Of a stretch of DNA of 64,000 nt, positions 1 through 12,274 are shown in pieces. Location of the stretch: positions 4,629,001 through 4,693,000 of the forward strand of contig NZ_CP116346.1 in the NCBI RefSeq assembly GCF_030254645.1, read 5' to 3'. The translations under genes were made by a program, and so were the position numbers. Under the pieces are notes generated by a model that saw nothing but the letters and a program-made list of their open reading frames with translations, was not told the DNA's origin and searched no databases. This DNA is from Paucibacter sediminis (lineage in GTDB: Bacteria; Pseudomonadota; Gammaproteobacteria; Burkholderiales; Burkholderiaceae_C). Position 1 is the first letter of the stretch; each line of letters starts with the position of its first letter.

Positions 1-301
1 CGCCAATCACGGTGGGGAACTGCACCAGGCCATCCTTGGCCAGCTCTTCATCCTTCAGCGGCGCGTCGGAGGCACCGAAGTCCACCGTCTTGGCCTTGAT
101 CTGGCGAATGCCTGCGCCCGAACCGACCGACTGGTAATTGATGCGCGCACCGCTGGCCTTGTTGTAGGCATCGGCCCACTTGGCATAGATAGGTGCTGGG
201 AAGGAGGCGCCAGCACCGGTGACGTCCTGCGCCTGCGCTGCAGGCAGAGCCACGGTGCAAGCCGCAAAGATCAAGCCGACTCGGAGTTGGTTCAAGGTCA
301 T
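1..301 (-). CDS. pstS: Phosphate ABC transporter substrate-binding protein PstS, N-terminal part (runs off the left edge)
   Basis: Periplasmic phosphate-binding protein that feeds the PstCAB importer. Only the first 100 codons are present. A signal peptide of about 24 residues ends in an AQA cleavage site, and the mature start carries the family signature [14 protein letters not shown], followed by [13 protein letters not shown] and DFGASDAPL, phosphate-site segments typical of PstS. The ATG at 301 is the only sensible start because the signal peptide begins there. The rest of the pst operon should lie left of the window. Three 11-base-spaced Pho-box repeats sit 45-73 bases upstream, so PhoB activation is expected. 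Identity is secure; the C-terminus is not visible. Confidence 0.93.
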   Translation of the reverse strand, partial: MTLNQLRVGLIFAACTVALPAAQAQDVTGAGASFPAPIYAKWADAYNKASGARINYQSVGSGAGIRQIKAKTVDFGASDAPLKDEELAKDGLVQFPTVIG

Positions 302-345
302 ACAGGTCCTATCGCAAGGGGTTGGTTGGCGATGGAGCGGATGCT

Positions 346-374
346 ATGACCCCAATATGACATGCCAGTGACAG
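346..374 (-). promoter_or_regulatory. Pho box (three direct repeats) for pstS
   Basis: Read on the minus strand the site is CTGTCAC-TGGC-ATGTCAT-ATTG-GGGTCAT: three 7-base units at exact 11-base spacing. The PhoB consensus is CTGTCAT units separated by 4 bases. It lies 45 bases upstream of the pstS start, where such boxes replace the -35 element. I saw no convincing -10 hexamer. Confidence 0.82.
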
Positions 375-404
375 GCCTGTCACCCGGCGCATCGCGGCGC
401 CAAA

Positions 405-444
405 GCGTCACATTCGGTTCACGGGCCTGTCACAAAGCCTGCAT
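405..444 (+). promoter_or_regulatory. Second Pho-box-like array, facing the fasciclin gene
   Basis: On the plus strand four 7-base units follow one another at 11-base steps: GCGTCAC (405), GGTTCAC (416), CTGTCAC (427) and CCTGCAT (438). The third and fourth, with spacer AAAG, come close to the PhoB consensus; the first two are weaker. The array is about 75 bases upstream of the fasciclin start and points toward it, which suggests a divergent PhoB-controlled pair with pstS. The -10 is not obvious. Confidence 0.6.
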
Positions 445-517
445 AAGCTGGCCGCGAAGGGGAAGAAGCGGGGGAATGGGCCCCTGTCAGAACCCGTTTA
501 GCCGAAGGAGACCCCTC

Positions 518-997
518 ATGAACCAGCTTTACCGACTTGCCGCCGCCGCACTGGCCTGCCTGCTCGCCGCCTGCGCCAGCACGCCTGCGCCCGCCCCCCT
601 GGCCGACACCCTGGCCCGCAACCCGCAACTCAGCACCTTCAACCGCCTGGTGCAGCAGGCCGGCCTGCAGGAGCAGCTGCGCGCCGCCGGCCCGCTGACC
701 GTGTTCGCCCCCTCCGACGAGGCCTTCAAGGCCGTGCCGGCCAAGACCCTGGATGCCCTGGCCGCCAACCCCGCCGAGCTGAAGGCGGTGCTGAGCTACC
801 ACCTGCTGAACGTCAAGCTGGCCGCCGCCGATGTGCAGACCGGCAACGCCAAGACCGTGCAGGGCGCCCCTGTGGCGCTGGCGCGCGCCGGCGAGTTCGT
901 GACGGTCGAGGACGCGATGGTGCAACAGGCCGACATCATGGCCACCAACGGTGTCGCTCATGTGATCGATCGCGTGCTCACGCCGCCGAAGAAGTAA
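518..997 (+). CDS. Fasciclin (FAS1) domain lipoprotein
   Basis: Secreted lipoprotein of 159 residues with a single FAS1 (beta-Ig-H3/fasciclin) domain. FAS1 domains mediate adhesion or protein-protein contacts; no enzyme activity is expected. The first 20 residues are a signal peptide ending in the lipobox LLAAC. The domain shows the FAS1 hallmarks TVFAPSDEAF, YHLLNVKL and TNGVAHVIDRVL. The ATG at 518 is chosen over the upstream ATG at 362 because it starts the signal peptide and has an AAGGAG ribosome site about 8 bases before it. A Pho-box-like array lies upstream, so phosphate-dependent expression is possible. The physiological partner is unknown. Confidence 0.88.
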   Translation: MNQLYRLAAAALACLLAACASTPAPAPLADTLARNPQLSTFNRLVQQAGLQEQLRAAGPLTVFAPSDEAFKAVPAKTLDALAANPAELKAVLSYHLLNVKLAAADVQTGNAKTVQGAPVALARAGEFVTVEDAMVQQADIMATNGVAHVIDRVLTPPKK

Positions 998-1014
998 AGA
1001 AGACACCCATGCGA

Positions 1015-1038
1015 AAGGGCCACCGCAAGGTGGCCCTT
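1015..1038. terminator. Hairpin between convergent fasciclin gene and glmM
   Basis: Perfect 10-base stem AAGGGCCACC / GGTGGCCCTT around a GCAA tetraloop. It sits between two convergent stop codons (997 and 1061), so it can end transcription from either side. The A/T flanks are short. Confidence 0.8.
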
Positions 1039-1060
1039 CTCGATGCAGTGAGGCGCTCGC

Positions 1061-2392
1061 TCAGGCGCGCACGGCGTCCACCAGACGCTCGGCGCAGCTC
1101 CTGGCCAGCGAGGCGTCGCTGGCCTCCACCATCACGCGCAGCAGCGGCTCGGTGCCCGAGGCGCGTATCAGCACTCGGCCACGCGAGGCCAACTCGGCCG
1201 TGACCTCGGCCTGCGCCTGGGCCAGCGCACCATTGCTCTTCCAGTCCTGGCCGGCCTGCAGGCGCACATTGATGAGGGTCTGCGGGAACAGGTCCACCCC
1301 CTGCAGCTGCTCGGCCAGACTGCGCCCGGTGCGGCTGATGGCTTGCAGCACCAGCAGCGCGCTGACGATGCCGTCGCCGGTGGTGTGCTTGTCCAGCGCC
1401 AGCAGATGGCCCGAGCCTTCGCCGCCCAGTTGCCAGCCGCGTGCGCTGAGCTCTTCCAGCACATAGCGGTCGCCCACCTTGGCGCGCACGAACTCGACGT
1501 CGCGGCTCTTCAGCGCCAGCTCCACCGCCATATTGGTCATCAGCGTGCCCACCGCGCCCGGCACGCGCAGGCCCTGGTTGAGGCGGTCGGCCACCATCAC
1601 ATACAGCAACTCGTCGCCGTTGTAGAGCCGGCCCTGCGCGTCCACCAGCTGCAGGCGGTCGGCATCGCCGTCCAGCGCCACACCGTAATGCGCGCCATGC
1701 TCCTTGACCGCCTTCACCAGCGCCGCCGGTGCCGTGGCGCCGCAACCGTCGTTGATATTGAAGCCGTCGGGGCTGCAGCCGATCGAGATGACCTCGGCAC
1801 CGAGCTCATGGAACACATCGGGTGCCACGTGATAGGCCGCGCCATTGGCGGCATCCACCACGATCTTCAGGCCCTTGAGGGTCAGGTCCGAACCGAAGCT
1901 GTTCTTGCAGAACTCGATGTAGCGGCCACGTGCATCCTGCAGGCGGCGGGCCCGGCCGAGGTTGGCCGAATCCACCCAGCTCGGCGCCTCCTCCAGCGCC
2001 TGCTCCACCGCCAGCTCCCAGGCATCGGGCAACTTCTCGCCCTTGGCGGAAAAGAACTTGATGCCGTTGTCGGCGAAGGGGTTGTGCGAGGCCGAGATCA
2101 CCACGCCCAGATCCAGACGCAGTGCGCGCGTCAGGTAGGCCACGCCGGGCGTGGGCAGCGGGCCGGTGAGCAGCACGTCGACGCCGGCCGAGGCGAAACC
2201 CGCCTCCAGCGACGACTCCAGCATATAGCCCGAAATCCGGGTGTCCTTGCCGATCAGCACGGTGGGCCGGCCACCGCCCTTGCGCAACACGCGGCCAACC
2301 GCATGGCCCAGGCGCAGCATGAAGTCCGGCGTGATGGGCGACTGGCCCACGGTGCCACGGATGCCATCGGTTCCGAAATACGTACGGCTCAT
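1061..2392 (-). CDS. glmM: Phosphoglucosamine mutase GlmM
   Basis: Cytoplasmic enzyme converting glucosamine-6-phosphate to glucosamine-1-phosphate, on the path to UDP-GlcNAc for peptidoglycan and LPS. It has 443 residues, the usual length. The phosphoserine loop reads SASHNP with Ser102, the metal-binding loop is DGDADR, and the sugar-binding segment is GEGSGH. The start ATG at 2392 gives the typical [13 protein letters not shown] opening. It overlaps the folP stop as ATGA, so it is translationally coupled to folP. The reading frame stays open far upstream, but that extension reads folP out of frame. Last gene of the rlmE-ftsH-folP-glmM block. Confidence 0.97.
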   Translation of the reverse strand: MSRTYFGTDGIRGTVGQSPITPDFMLRLGHAVGRVLRKGGGRPTVLIGKDTRISGYMLESSLEAGFASAGVDVLLTGPLPTPGVAYLTRALRLDLGVVISASHNPFADNGIKFFSAKGEKLPDAWELAVEQALEEAPSWVDSANLGRARRLQDARGRYIEFCKNSFGSDLTLKGLKIVVDAANGAAYHVAPDVFHELGAEVISIGCSPDGFNINDGCGATAPAALVKAVKEHGAHYGVALDGDADRLQLVDAQGRLYNGDELLYVMVADRLNQGLRVPGAVGTLMTNMAVELALKSRDVEFVRAKVGDRYVLEELSARGWQLGGEGSGHLLALDKHTTGDGIVSALLVLQAISRTGRSLAEQLQGVDLFPQTLINVRLQAGQDWKSNGALAQAQAEVTAELASRGRVLIRASGTEPLLRVMVEASDASLARSCAERLVDAVRA

Positions 2393-3288
2393 TGCGAGCG
2401 TCCTCCTGAAATCTCTACGGCTGGATTCTCGCCGATCACCGGACCGGTACTGCCACCGGCCACCCCCCAAACCTTGAGGGCATCGACCGTGGCCGCGACA
2501 TCGTGCACGCGCAGCACGCGCGCGCCCTGCGCCACCGCGGCCAAGGCGGCGGCGATGCTGGCGGCCAGGCGTTGCTCGACCGGCCGGCCGGTGATGGCAC
2601 CCAGCGACGATTTGCGCGACCAGCCCACCAGCAGCGGATAGCCCAGCTTCAGCAACCGCGCCTGCTCGCGCAGCAGCTGGAAGTTCTGATCCACCGTCTT
2701 GGCGAAGCCATAACCCGGGTCCAGCAGGATGCGCTCGGCGGCGGCGCCGAGTTGGCGCAGATGGGCAGCGCGCGCTGCCAGGAACTCGGCCACCTCGCCC
2801 GTGATGTCGCCATAGCCGGTCAGGCCCTGCATGCTGGCTGGGTCGCCGCGCATATGCATCAAGCACATGCCGCAACTCGGATGGGCGGCCACCAGTTCGG
2901 CCGCACCAGGCAGCTGCAGGGCCTGGATGTCGTTGACGATATCCACCCCCAGATCCAGCGCGCGCTGCATAGTGCTGGGCTTGTAGGTATCGACCGAGAC
3001 CGGCACCCCCAGGCGCAGCGCGGCCTTCAGGACCGGCTCGACCCGCGCCCACTCTTCCTGCGGGCTCAGCGTCGGCGCCCCCGGGCGGCTGGACTCGCCG
3101 CCGATGTCCAGCAGATCGGCGCCTTCGGCCAGCAGCTGCTCGCAATGCGCGATCGCCGCATGCGCCTCGCCATGCTGGCCCCCATCCGAGAAGGAATCGG
3201 GTGTGACGTTGACGATGCCCATCACCAGGGGCTTGTCGAGCGCGATGCGAAAGCGGGTGGTCTGCCAGTGAGCCATGCGGTGAGCCAT
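2389..3288 (-). CDS. folP: Dihydropteroate synthase FolP
   Basis: Condenses 7,8-dihydropterin pyrophosphate with p-aminobenzoate in folate synthesis; the sulfonamide target. About 299 residues. Signatures are [21 protein letters not shown], the pterin-site residues of DPGYGF, and GWSRKS with the phosphate-binding Ser-Arg-Lys near the C-terminus. The frame is open to 3321, but that part encodes the terminator hairpin behind ftsH, so the ATG at 3288 or the one at 3276 is more likely; neither has a clear ribosome site. ATGA overlap with glmM downstream. The ftsH-folP-glmM order is the classic proteobacterial one. Confidence 0.95.
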   Translation of the reverse strand: MAHRMAHWQTTRFRIALDKPLVMGIVNVTPDSFSDGGQHGEAHAAIAHCEQLLAEGADLLDIGGESSRPGAPTLSPQEEWARVEPVLKAALRLGVPVSVDTYKPSTMQRALDLGVDIVNDIQALQLPGAAELVAAHPSCGMCLMHMRGDPASMQGLTGYGDITGEVAEFLAARAAHLRQLGAAAERILLDPGYGFAKTVDQNFQLLREQARLLKLGYPLLVGWSRKSSLGAITGRPVEQRLAASIAAALAAVAQGARVLRVHDVAATVDALKVWGVAGGSTGPVIGENPAVEISGGRSQ

Positions 3289-3319
3289 GAAAAAGGGGCC
3301 GGTCCTTGCAGACGGCCCC
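3289..3319 (-). terminator. Rho-independent terminator after ftsH
   Basis: On the minus strand the stem GGGGCCG / CGGCCCC (3295-3301 and 3313-3319) is followed directly by TTTTTC. It lies between the ftsH stop at 3345 and the folP start. Folate and GlmM expression therefore probably depends on read-through or on a promoter I could not locate. Confidence 0.78.
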
Positions 3320-3344
3320 ATCGGGAATGTTGATGTTTCTTGCG

Positions 3345-5249
3345 TCAGGCCGCGGCGTGCGCGTTACCGGCGCTCAGGGCGGCGGCATTGCCATCGCTCT
3401 TGCCGCCACTGGGCGGGGTCCAGTCCTTGGGCGGGCGCGGCGGACGGCCGTCCATGATGTCGTCGATCTGGTCGGCATCGATGGTTTCCCATTCCAGCAG
3501 GGCCTTGGCCATCGCGTGCATCTTGTCCATGTTTTCCTCGATGTGCTTGCGGGCAATGCCGTATTGCTCATCGATGATGCGGCGCACGACCTGGTCGACC
3601 TTGCGCATGGTCTCTTCCGACATGGTGGTGGTCTTGGTGACCGAGCGGCCCAGGAAGACCTCGCCCTCGTTCTCCGCATAGACCATCGGGCCCAGCTCGT
3701 CGGTCATGCCGTAGCGCGTCACCATGTCGCGGGCGATCTGGGTGGCGCGCTCGAAGTCATTGCTGGCACCGGTGGTCATCTGGTTCATGAACACCTCTTC
3801 GGCGATGCGGCCACCGAACAGCACCGAGATGGTGGAGAGCATGCGCTCCTTGTCCATGCTGTAGCGATCACCTTCCGGCAACTGCATGGTCACGCCGAGG
3901 GCACGACCACGCGGGATCACCGTCACCTTGTGCACCGGATCGGTCTTGGGCATCAGGCGCGCCACCAGGGCATGGCCGGCCTCGTGATAGGCGGTGTTCT
4001 TGCGCTCTTCCTCGGGCATGACCATGGACTTGCGCTCGGGGCCCATCATGATCTTGTCCTTGGCCTTCTCGAAGTCCACCATCTCCACCACGCGGCCATT
4101 GCGGCGTGCGGCAAAGAGGGCAGCCTCGTTGACCAGGTTGGCCAGATCGGCACCCGAGAAACCGGGCGTGCCACGGGCCAGGATGTCGGCACGGATGTCC
4201 TGTCCCACCGGCACCTTGCGCATGTGCACGTTGAGAATCTGCTCACGGCCGCGCACGTCCGGCAGAGTCACATAGACCTGGCGATCGAAACGGCCGGGAC
4301 GCAGCAGGGCGGGATCCAGGATGTCCGGACGGTTGGTCGCTGCCATCACGATGACGCCGAGATTGGTCTCGAAGCCATCCATCTCCACCAGCATCTGGTT
4401 CAGCGTCTGTTCGCGCTCGTCGTTGCCGCCACCCAGGCCGGCACCACGGTGGCGGCCGACGGCATCGATTTCGTCCACGAAGATGATGCAGGGTGCACTC
4501 TTCTTGGCCTGCTCGAACATGTCGCGCACACGGGCCGCGCCGACGCCAACGAACATCTCGACAAAGTCGGAGCCCGAGATCGAGAAGAACGGCACCTTGG
4601 CCTCGCCGGCGATGGCCTTGGCCAGCAGCGTCTTGCCGGTGCCCGGAGGGCCGACCAGCAGCACGCCGCGCGGAATGCGGCCGCCCAGCTTCTGGAATTT
4701 CTGCGGATCCTTGAGGAAGTCCACCAGTTCCTTGACCTCTTCCTTGGCCTCGTCGCAACCGGCGACGTCGGCGAAGGTGGTGGAATTGTTGGCCTCGTCC
4801 AGCATGCGGGCCTTGGACTTGCCGAAGCTGAACGCTCCGCCCTTGCCTCCGCCCTGCATCTGACGCATGAAGTAGACCCACACGCCGATCAGCAGCAGCA
4901 TCGGGCCCCAGCTGACCAGCAGGCTCATCAGCAGCGAAGGCTCTTCACGCTGACGCACATCGAACTTGACGCCGTTGTTGATCAGATCGCCCACCAGGCC
5001 ACGGTCCAGATAGGTGGCCGTGCTGCGCAGCTTCTTGTCGTCATTGGTGGTGGCGATGATCTCGGTACCGCCATTGCCCTCTTGCAGGGTCACCTGCTTG
5101 ATGCGACGCGCTCTCACCTCTTCGAGGAAATCGGAGTAACCGATCTGGTTCCCCTGGGCCGCGCCCCGATCGAACTGCTTGAAGACGGTGAACAGCACCA
5201 GGGCTATCACCATCCAAACAGCTACTTTCGAGAACCACTGATTGTTCAC
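3345..5249 (-). CDS. ftsH: ATP-dependent zinc metalloprotease FtsH
   Basis: Membrane-anchored AAA+ protease that degrades unassembled membrane proteins and regulators such as sigma-32 and LpxC. It has 634 residues. Two transmembrane segments (about 8-24 and 106-127) flank a periplasmic loop. Walker A is GPPGTGKT at 200-207, Walker B ends in FVDEID, the second region of homology is [19 protein letters not shown], and the zinc site is HEAGH at 422-426. Translation starts at a GTG (5249) preceded by AAGGAG. A sigma-32 type promoter lies 55-82 bases upstream and a terminator follows the gene. The extreme C-terminus is Ala/His-rich. Confidence 0.98.
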   Translation of the reverse strand: MNNQWFSKVAVWMVIALVLFTVFKQFDRGAAQGNQIGYSDFLEEVRARRIKQVTLQEGNGGTEIIATTNDDKKLRSTATYLDRGLVGDLINNGVKFDVRQREEPSLLMSLLVSWGPMLLLIGVWVYFMRQMQGGGKGGAFSFGKSKARMLDEANNSTTFADVAGCDEAKEEVKELVDFLKDPQKFQKLGGRIPRGVLLVGPPGTGKTLLAKAIAGEAKVPFFSISGSDFVEMFVGVGAARVRDMFEQAKKSAPCIIFVDEIDAVGRHRGAGLGGGNDEREQTLNQMLVEMDGFETNLGVIVMAATNRPDILDPALLRPGRFDRQVYVTLPDVRGREQILNVHMRKVPVGQDIRADILARGTPGFSGADLANLVNEAALFAARRNGRVVEMVDFEKAKDKIMMGPERKSMVMPEEERKNTAYHEAGHALVARLMPKTDPVHKVTVIPRGRALGVTMQLPEGDRYSMDKERMLSTISVLFGGRIAEEVFMNQMTTGASNDFERATQIARDMVTRYGMTDELGPMVYAENEGEVFLGRSVTKTTTMSEETMRKVDQVVRRIIDEQYGIARKHIEENMDKMHAMAKALLEWETIDADQIDDIMDGRPPRPPKDWTPPSGGKSDGNAAALSAGNAHAAA

Positions 5250-5303
5250 CGCGACTCCTTATTCGATGTCACACCGACCGTCACTGTGCGATCGATGCCC
5301 GGC

Positions 5304-5331
5304 ATATGGGGTTGATTCTATTGCAGTCAAG
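5304..5331 (-). promoter_or_regulatory. Sigma-32 (heat-shock) type promoter for ftsH
   Basis: Minus-strand -35 CTTGACT (5331-5325), a 13-base spacer, and -10 CCCCATAT (5311-5304). This fits the RpoH pattern CTTGAAA-N(11-16)-CCCCATNT closely. The -10 lies 54 bases before the ftsH GTG. FtsH is a known heat-shock protein in other proteobacteria. The same TTGACT could also serve a sigma-70 promoter. Confidence 0.8.
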
Positions 5332-5388
5332 CCCCGAAGCCTGATTGGCTTTCTCAAGCTTGACCATAGTCATGCACAAGCTGCGTGA

Positions 5389-6057
5389 CTATTTGAGGCC
5401 TATGCCCACCAGAAAGGTTTCCGAGGAGCGGTCGCGCGAGGCCTTGGGCTTGATCGGCTTGACCTTTTTGAAGTTCTGCTTGAACAGCTCGACCAGCTCG
5501 TTGTAGCCGGCGCCATGGAAGACCTTGGTCACCAGTGCCCCTTCGGCCTTGAGGTGATTGCGCGCGAAATCGATGGCCAGCTCGATCAGATGCTCGATCC
5601 GCGCCGCATCGGTGGAAGCGATGCCGGACAGATTGGGCGCCATGTCAGACACCACCACATCCACCGCGCGCCCCGCCAGCGCCGCCTCCAACTGCTGCAG
5701 CACCTCGTCCTCACGGAAATCTCCCTGGATGAAGTGCACGCCCTCGATCGGCTCCATCTCCAGCAGGTCCAGTGAAATGATGGTGCCGTTGAGCTCGCCG
5801 ACCGCCGCGCCGCCCACGCCGGCCTCCTTGGGGGCAAAGCGGCGCCGCAGGTATTGGCTCCAGGCGCCCGGCGCCGAGCCCAGATCGACCACAACCTGGC
5901 CCGGCCGGAAAAGCTTCAACTCCTCGTCGATCTCCTTGAGCTTGTAGGCGGCGCGGGCCCGATAGCCCTCGCGCTGCGCCAGCTTCACATAGGGATCGGA
6001 GATGTGGTCGTGCAGCCAAGCCTTGTTGATCTTCTTGCTTTTGCTATCGATTTTCAT
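5389..6057 (-). CDS. rlmE: 23S rRNA 2'-O-methyltransferase RlmE (FtsJ/RrmJ)
   Basis: Methylates the 2'-OH of U2552 in the A loop of 23S rRNA on the 50S subunit using S-adenosylmethionine. It has 222 residues, close to the E. coli enzyme. The Lys-Asp-Lys-Glu tetrad is present: Lys in RAAYKL, Asp in VSDMAPN, Lys in VTKVFHG, Glu in SSETF. The SAM loop is [13 protein letters not shown]. Start ATG 6057. It is divergent from yhbY with only 31 bases between starts, so the promoters must overlap. Heat-shock control is usual for the rlmE-ftsH pair; here ftsH also has its own promoter. Confidence 0.97.
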   Translation of the reverse strand: MKIDSKSKKINKAWLHDHISDPYVKLAQREGYRARAAYKLKEIDEELKLFRPGQVVVDLGSAPGAWSQYLRRRFAPKEAGVGGAAVGELNGTIISLDLLEMEPIEGVHFIQGDFREDEVLQQLEAALAGRAVDVVVSDMAPNLSGIASTDAARIEHLIELAIDFARNHLKAEGALVTKVFHGAGYNELVELFKQNFKKVKPIKPKASRDRSSETFLVGIGLK

Positions 6058-6088
6058 GATGTCTGGCGCGAGACGCGATAATGCGACT

Positions 6089-6562
6089 ATGCCTGCGATT
6101 CAATTGACCCCTGCCCAGCGCAAGGAAAAACGTTCCGACGCCCATCATCTGGACCCCGTGGTGATGATAGGCGCGGACGGACTCACGCCCGCCGTCGTGA
6201 AGGAAACCAACGCAGCCTTGAACGCCCACGGGCTGATCAAGGTGCGCGTGCTGTCTGACGACCGTGCGAACCGCGAGAGCATTTTCGCGGACCTGGCCGA
6301 CCAGCTCAGCGCGGCGCCCATCCAGCACATCGGCAAGCTGCTGGTGCTGTGGCGCCCGATGCCCGAGAAGGAAGAGGCCGAGCGCGACGACTCCAGGCGC
6401 GGCCCCAAGGTCGTGAAGATCGTCAAGTTCTCCAAGAGCGGCAACCACCGCCCGCAGATCAAGAAGGTCCAGGTGCTGGGCAATCAGCGCGTCGCACAAG
6501 GCGGCGAGATCAAGCGCGCCAAGCGCCGCATCACCAGCGTGAAGAAGACGGTCGCCGACTGA
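6089..6562 (+). CDS. yhbY: YhbY-family CRS1/YhbY-domain RNA-binding protein
   Basis: Ribosome-associated RNA-binding protein linked to 50S assembly in E. coli. The CRS1-YhbY (KH-like) domain covers residues 1-95: [31 protein letters not shown] and IKVRVL are family signatures. The 157-residue protein is longer than the roughly 97-residue E. coli form; its tail, residues 100-157, is very basic (many Lys/Arg) and probably binds RNA. Start ATG 6089; an in-frame extension to 6002 would run into rlmE and its start. Convergent with the DUF4149 gene, 8 bases apart. Proximity to rlmE fits a shared role on the large subunit. Confidence 0.9.
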   Translation: MPAIQLTPAQRKEKRSDAHHLDPVVMIGADGLTPAVVKETNAALNAHGLIKVRVLSDDRANRESIFADLADQLSAAPIQHIGKLLVLWRPMPEKEEAERDDSRRGPKVVKIVKFSKSGNHRPQIKKVQVLGNQRVAQGGEIKRAKRRITSVKKTVAD

Positions 6563-6570
6563 ACTTCTCT

Positions 6571-7011
6571 TCAGGCCGGCGCGCGGGACGCGCGCCAGGC
6601 CAGCAGCAGCACCGCCAGGGTCTTGAGCCCGAACAGCAGGCTGGAAACCGCGTGCAGCGCACCGAAGGACCAAGCCCCCTGCCCTGCGCGCGCGGCCTCC
6701 AGCAGCGGCTGCAGGCCGTAATAGCCGGCCACCACGCAGAACAGGGCGACCAGGGGCAGCAACAGCTCAGGCGTGAACACCCGGCCGGGCACGCGGGCGT
6801 CGCGCTGCAGGCGGCGCTCCATCATCAGCAGCAAGAGCCCCGCGGCCAGGCCGATCTGGGCATCCAGCTCGAACACGCGCCCCACCAGCTTGCCGGCCTG
6901 GGCCCGTTCCAGCACCGCAAACGCACTGGGCGCGGCCACGCCGGCCACGCAAAGCAGAAGGCCGCCCCAGAGGGCGGCCAGCAGCGCGCGAGCGCGGTAC
7001 AGCATCTTCAT
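6571..7011 (-). CDS. DUF4149 (TMEM205-like) integral membrane protein
   Basis: Small inner-membrane protein of 146 residues with four predicted hydrophobic segments, matching the DUF4149/TMEM205-like group found next to greA and yhbY in many Burkholderiales. Function unknown. The ATG at 7011 begins 4 bases after the greA stop; a longer start at 7035 would overlap greA by 20 bases and adds no hydrophobic residues. It is probably co-transcribed with greA. No catalytic motif is visible. Confidence 0.8.
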   Translation of the reverse strand: MKMLYRARALLAALWGGLLLCVAGVAAPSAFAVLERAQAGKLVGRVFELDAQIGLAAGLLLLMMERRLQRDARVPGRVFTPELLLPLVALFCVVAGYYGLQPLLEAARAGQGAWSFGALHAVSSLLFGLKTLAVLLLAWRASRAPA

Positions 7012-7015
7012 CCGC

Positions 7016-7492
7016 TCAGACGTAGCGGACTTCAACGATTTCGTAGCGCTTCACGCCACCGGGCGCCTGCACCTCGGCCACGTCGCCGGCCTCCTTGCCG
7101 ATCAGGGCACGCGCGATCGGCGAGCTGATCGAGATCAGGCCCAGCTTCAGATCGGCCTCGTCGTCGCCGACGATCTGGTAGGTCACCTCGGCGCCGCTGG
7201 CTTCTTCTTCCAGATCGACGGTGGTGCCGAACACGATGCGGCCGCCGGCATCCACCGAGGCCGGATCAATGACCTGGGCGGCGGCCAGCTTGCCCTCGAT
7301 TTCGAGGATGCGGCCTTCGATGAAGCCCTGCTTGTCCTTGGCCGCTTCGTACTCGGCGTTCTCGGACAGATCACCCTGGGCGCGGGCTTCGGCAATGGCG
7401 TTGATCACGGCGTGGCGCTCAACCGACTTGAGTTGATGCAGTTCTTGCTTGAGCTTTTCGGCGCCGCGTACGGTCAAAGGGATCGTGGCCAT
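7016..7492 (-). CDS. greA: Transcription elongation factor GreA
   Basis: Rescues backtracked RNA polymerase by stimulating cleavage of the nascent RNA 3' end through the secondary channel. It has 158 residues, standard length. The N-terminal coiled coil carries the acidic tip [18 protein letters not shown], and the C-terminal FKBP-like domain begins near residue 80 with [10 protein letters not shown] and ends [10 protein letters not shown]. Start ATG 7492. A strong hairpin separates it from carB upstream, so greA needs its own promoter in the short space between, or read-through. Confidence 0.97.
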   Translation of the reverse strand: MATIPLTVRGAEKLKQELHQLKSVERHAVINAIAEARAQGDLSENAEYEAAKDKQGFIEGRILEIEGKLAAAQVIDPASVDAGGRIVFGTTVDLEEEASGAEVTYQIVGDDEADLKLGLISISSPIARALIGKEAGDVAEVQAPGGVKRYEIVEVRYV

Positions 7493-7510
7493 GTGTAAAC
7501 CTTGAGAGAC

Positions 7511-7557
7511 AAAACAAACCGCCGCAGCCGCTCAGGAAGCCTGAGCCGCGGCGGCGG
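7511..7557 (-). terminator. Terminator after carB
   Basis: Long minus-strand stem: CCGCCGCGGC at 7557-7548 pairs, with two mismatches, back to 7519, capped by CTCAGG/CCTGAG around a 3-base loop, then a T-rich run (GGTTTGTTTTG). It lies 22 bases past the carB stop and ahead of the greA start. Confidence 0.85.
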
Positions 7558-7578
7558 AATCTACTGACGGAGCGGAGT

Positions 7579-10845
<3,267 letters not shown>

Positions 10846-10874
10846 TTTGTGATCTCTACTCCATCCGTGCCGGG

Positions 10875-12047
10875 TCAGGCCTTGGCCATCAGACCGATGA
10901 AGCGGTCGAACAGATAAGCGATGTCATGCGGGCCGGGGCTGGCCTCGGGGTGGCCCTGGAAGCAGAAGGCCGGCTTGTCGGTGCGCGCCAGGCCCTGCAG
11001 GGTGCCGTCGAACAGGCTGACGTGCGTGGGGCGCAGGTTCGCGGGCAGCGAGTCGGCGTCCACCGCAAAGCCGTGGTTCTGGCTGGTGATGGAGACGCGG
11101 CCGTTGTCCAGATCCTTCACCGGATGGTTGGCGCCGTGGTGGCCGAACTTCATCTTGAAGGTCTTAGCGCCCGAGGCCAGCGCCATGATCTGGTGGCCCA
11201 GGCAGATACCGAAGGTCGGGATGCCGGCCTCGATCAGCTGTGCCGCCGCCTTGATGGCGTAATCGCAAGGCTCCGGATCGCCAGGGCCGTTGGACAGGAA
11301 GACGCCGTCCGGCTCCAGATCAAACACTTCGGATGCGGGCGTCTGCGCCGGCACCACGGTGATCTTGCAGCCGCGCGAGGCCAGCATGCGCAGGATGTTG
11401 CGCTTCACGCCGAAGTCGTAGGCCACCACGTGGAAGCGCGGGTTGGCGAGCTCGCCATAGCCCTTGCCCAGGGTCCATTCGGTTTCGGTCCAGTTCAGGC
11501 GCTCACCGGTGCTCACCACCTTGGCCAGATCCTGGCCCGCCATGCTGGGCGCGGCCTTGGCCTTGGCAATCGCGTCGGCGATATGCGCCTCGGTGATGGC
11601 TTCGCCGGCGGCCAGCGCCAGGATGCAGCCGTTCTGGGCACCGGTGGTACGCAGCACGCGGGTCAGGCGACGGGTGTCGATGTTCGAGATCGCCACCGTG
11701 CCTTCGTCCTTCAGGTACTGGGCGAGGGTGCGGGTCTTGCGGAAATTGGAGTCAAGGATGGGGGCCTCCTTGATGATCAGGCCAGCGGCAAAGATCTTCG
11801 TGGCCTCGACATCCTCGTCGTTGACGCCGTAGTTGCCGATGTGCGGATACGTGAGCGTCACGATCTGCCGGCAATAGCTGGGGTCGGTGAGGATTTCTTG
11901 GTAGCCGGTGAGCGAGGTGTTGAACACCACTTCGCCAACCGTGTGGCCAGCAGCGCCGAGAGAGCTGCCTTTGAAGACCGTGCCGTCTGCCAGGGCGAGG
12001 ATCGCGGCAGGCGCCGCATTCATGAATTGAGGCAGGTCGGGCAGCAC
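10875..12047 (-). CDS. carA: Carbamoyl phosphate synthetase small (glutaminase) subunit CarA
   Basis: Hydrolyses glutamine and passes ammonia to CarB. About 390 residues. The N-terminal domain carries [22 protein letters not shown] and YPHIGNYG; the class I glutamine amidotransferase domain has the nucleophile Cys in [10 protein letters not shown] and the His/Glu pair in GHPEASPGP. The frame is open to 12221, but a GTG at 12047 has GGAG placed 6 bases before it and gives the family's usual length; the next ATG at 12023 is the other option and lacks a ribosome site. Downstream carB follows after 29 bases. Confidence 0.95.
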   Translation of the reverse strand: MLPDLPQFMNAAPAAILALADGTVFKGSSLGAAGHTVGEVVFNTSLTGYQEILTDPSYCRQIVTLTYPHIGNYGVNDEDVEATKIFAAGLIIKEAPILDSNFRKTRTLAQYLKDEGTVAISNIDTRRLTRVLRTTGAQNGCILALAAGEAITEAHIADAIAKAKAAPSMAGQDLAKVVSTGERLNWTETEWTLGKGYGELANPRFHVVAYDFGVKRNILRMLASRGCKITVVPAQTPASEVFDLEPDGVFLSNGPGDPEPCDYAIKAAAQLIEAGIPTFGICLGHQIMALASGAKTFKMKFGHHGANHPVKDLDNGRVSITSQNHGFAVDADSLPANLRPTHVSLFDGTLQGLARTDKPAFCFQGHPEASPGPHDIAYLFDRFIGLMAKA

Positions 12048-12179
12048 GGGTAACTCCGTTATTGTGCGCGCGCCCAGCTCTGCTCCTGTACCCACGGCAG
12101 ATGCCATGGAAGAGCCTGAATCCGGTGGGGGAAACGGGGGAGTTTCGCTAGGTGCGGTGGGTTGCGGGTAAACCTGTTG

Positions 12180-12209
12180 AGTATACCCGACCAGGGTAAT
12201 CACCGAGAA
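12180..12209 (-). promoter_or_regulatory. Probable carAB promoter
   Basis: Minus-strand TATACT at 12185-12180 matches the sigma-70 -10 at five of six positions. TTCTCG at 12209-12204 may serve as a weak -35 with an 18-base spacer. Transcription from here would give a leader of roughly 125 bases before the carA GTG. Confidence 0.55.
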
Positions 12210-12229
12210 GATTTTGCGCAAAGAATCTC

Positions 12230-12250
12230 GGCGGGCTTGTCATGCCCGCC
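12230..12250 (-). terminator. Possible terminator after the GlcG/HbpS-like gene
   Basis: Seven-base perfect stem GGCGGGC / GCCCGCC with a 7-base loop, 24 bases past the stop at 12275. The following minus-strand bases (GAGATTCTTT) are only partly T-rich, so this is tentative. Confidence 0.45.
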
Positions 12251-12274
12251 ATCAGCCGCCCTGGCCCGGTCGCC

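Noticed and set aside
2393-3145. Upstream extension of the glmM reading frame
   Set aside because: Reads folP out of frame; GlmM starts at the conserved MSRTYFG at 2392.
3306-5315. 669-codon plus-strand open frame
   Set aside because: Exact antisense of ftsH; no ribosome site or domain.
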